From contig OU612075.1 in NCBI GenBank assembly GCA_914767715.1, positions 13,702,001 through 13,766,000 of the forward strand: a stretch of DNA of 64,000 nucleotides, written 5' to 3'. The position numbers and the translations under genes were made by a program. Shown here piece by piece: positions 63,592 through 64,000 of the stretch; position 1 is the first letter of the stretch, and the number at the start of each line of letters is the position of its first letter. Below the pieces are notes generated by a model. The model did no database searches, was not told the DNA's origin, and worked only from the letters and a program-made list of their open reading frames with translations. This DNA comes from Membranipora membranacea. Taxonomy: Eukaryota > Bryozoa > Gymnolaemata > Cheilostomatida > Membraniporidae.

Positions 63592-64000
63592 AATAATAAC
63601 ACTATAGGTCAATCCCTGCCCACCAGCTAGCAGCTGCCCCCTCCCAAACTTTTAGAGATTGGCTGACTGACTTTTCTTTCCCTGCTAGTTGTATCTTTAA
63701 TGTTATGAATGGGATTCTGCTTCTTTGCTTGCATATAAATTATATATCCGCACTGTACCACACCTCTTGATGGTGTTTGGGATATCTTGATGTGTACTAA
63801 TTTCACTTGATAAATGCTTGAGGATTGAGCACCAAAAATGCTACGCTTAAATATCTGAAGCAGCCCCTATTCATGACATTTTCGATAAGAAAATTGCACA
63901 AAATTAAAAACTGAAAATTACATGGGTGGTTAGGCACCTCAAGGGTTTCGTTGATCTGGCAGGTGGCTACTTGCACATAAATGTGTGTCAGTCATTTTCG
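63592..64000 (+). other. Muscleblind downstream intron or 3' UTR at the window edge
   Basis: AT-rich sequence with no further recognisable coding exon. It is intron if the donor CTG|GTACAT at 63510 is used, or 3' UTR if translation runs on to the TAA at 63589-63591. No strong AATAAA hexamer is evident before the edge. Confidence 0.5.

Noticed and set aside
1-64000. CRISPR arrays, operons or bacterial genes
   Set aside because: All supported genes are spliced animal genes. The only regular repeat array is the NCKAP1 minisatellite, which lacks spacers.

Overview
The window is a piece of animal (metazoan) nuclear DNA, about 60% or more A+T, with GT-AG introns mostly of 300-1000 bases. Four protein-coding genes can be reconstructed exon by exon, with reading-frame phases that match at nearly every junction. 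A WAVE-complex subunit (NCKAP1), an axonemal nexin-dynein regulatory complex subunit (DRC9/IQCG), a rhodopsin-class GPCR and a muscleblind (MBNL) splicing factor together indicate a ciliated invertebrate. The C-x7-C-x6-C-x3-H spacing of the second muscleblind zinc finger also differs from vertebrate MBNL. I cannot fix the phylum from this sequence.

Layout. Positions 1-3942 (minus): a 7TM receptor in at least five firm coding exons, with the C-terminal tail running toward or off the left edge. Positions 3943-6390: intergenic DNA with a small 28-bp tandem repeat. Positions 6494-9461 (minus): DRC9/IQCG in seven exons, 406 aa. Positions 9462-9707: a 246-bp head-to-head promoter with an RFX-type X-box, an NRF1-like palindrome and ETS-like sites. 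Positions 9708-21304 (plus): NCKAP1 in 18 coding exons, 1137 aa. Positions 21305-45300: about 24 kb with no recognisable gene, holding a 5'-truncated LINE (minus), a tRNA-derived SINE-like element and low-complexity tracts. Positions 45336-63591 (plus): a muscleblind gene with long introns, two alternative first coding exons, four CCCH fingers and an Ala/Gln-rich linker. It may continue past the right edge.

Most notable observations. (1) The last 34 bases of NCKAP1 exon 16, together with its GTAAGT donor, have been amplified into a 48-bp tandem array. Five successive 5' splice sites lie exactly 48 bp apart and the reading frame stays open through all of them, so proteins with 0-4 extra 16-residue blocks are possible. 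A sixth donor lies beyond an in-frame stop. (2) The muscleblind gene has a second first exon at 49090-49242 whose phase joins the finger-2 exon. Its use would remove finger 1 and the first Cys of finger 2. (3) Three dense YGCY clusters lie in muscleblind introns, the strongest just upstream of the exon carrying the basic KKRGRED motif, which suggests autoregulated splicing. (4) An X-box sits 95 bp upstream of the ciliary DRC9 start codon.

How the genes relate: DRC9 and NCKAP1 share a promoter region but belong to different systems (cilium motility; actin nucleation through WAVE/Arp2/3). The GPCR and muscleblind genes show no functional link to them.
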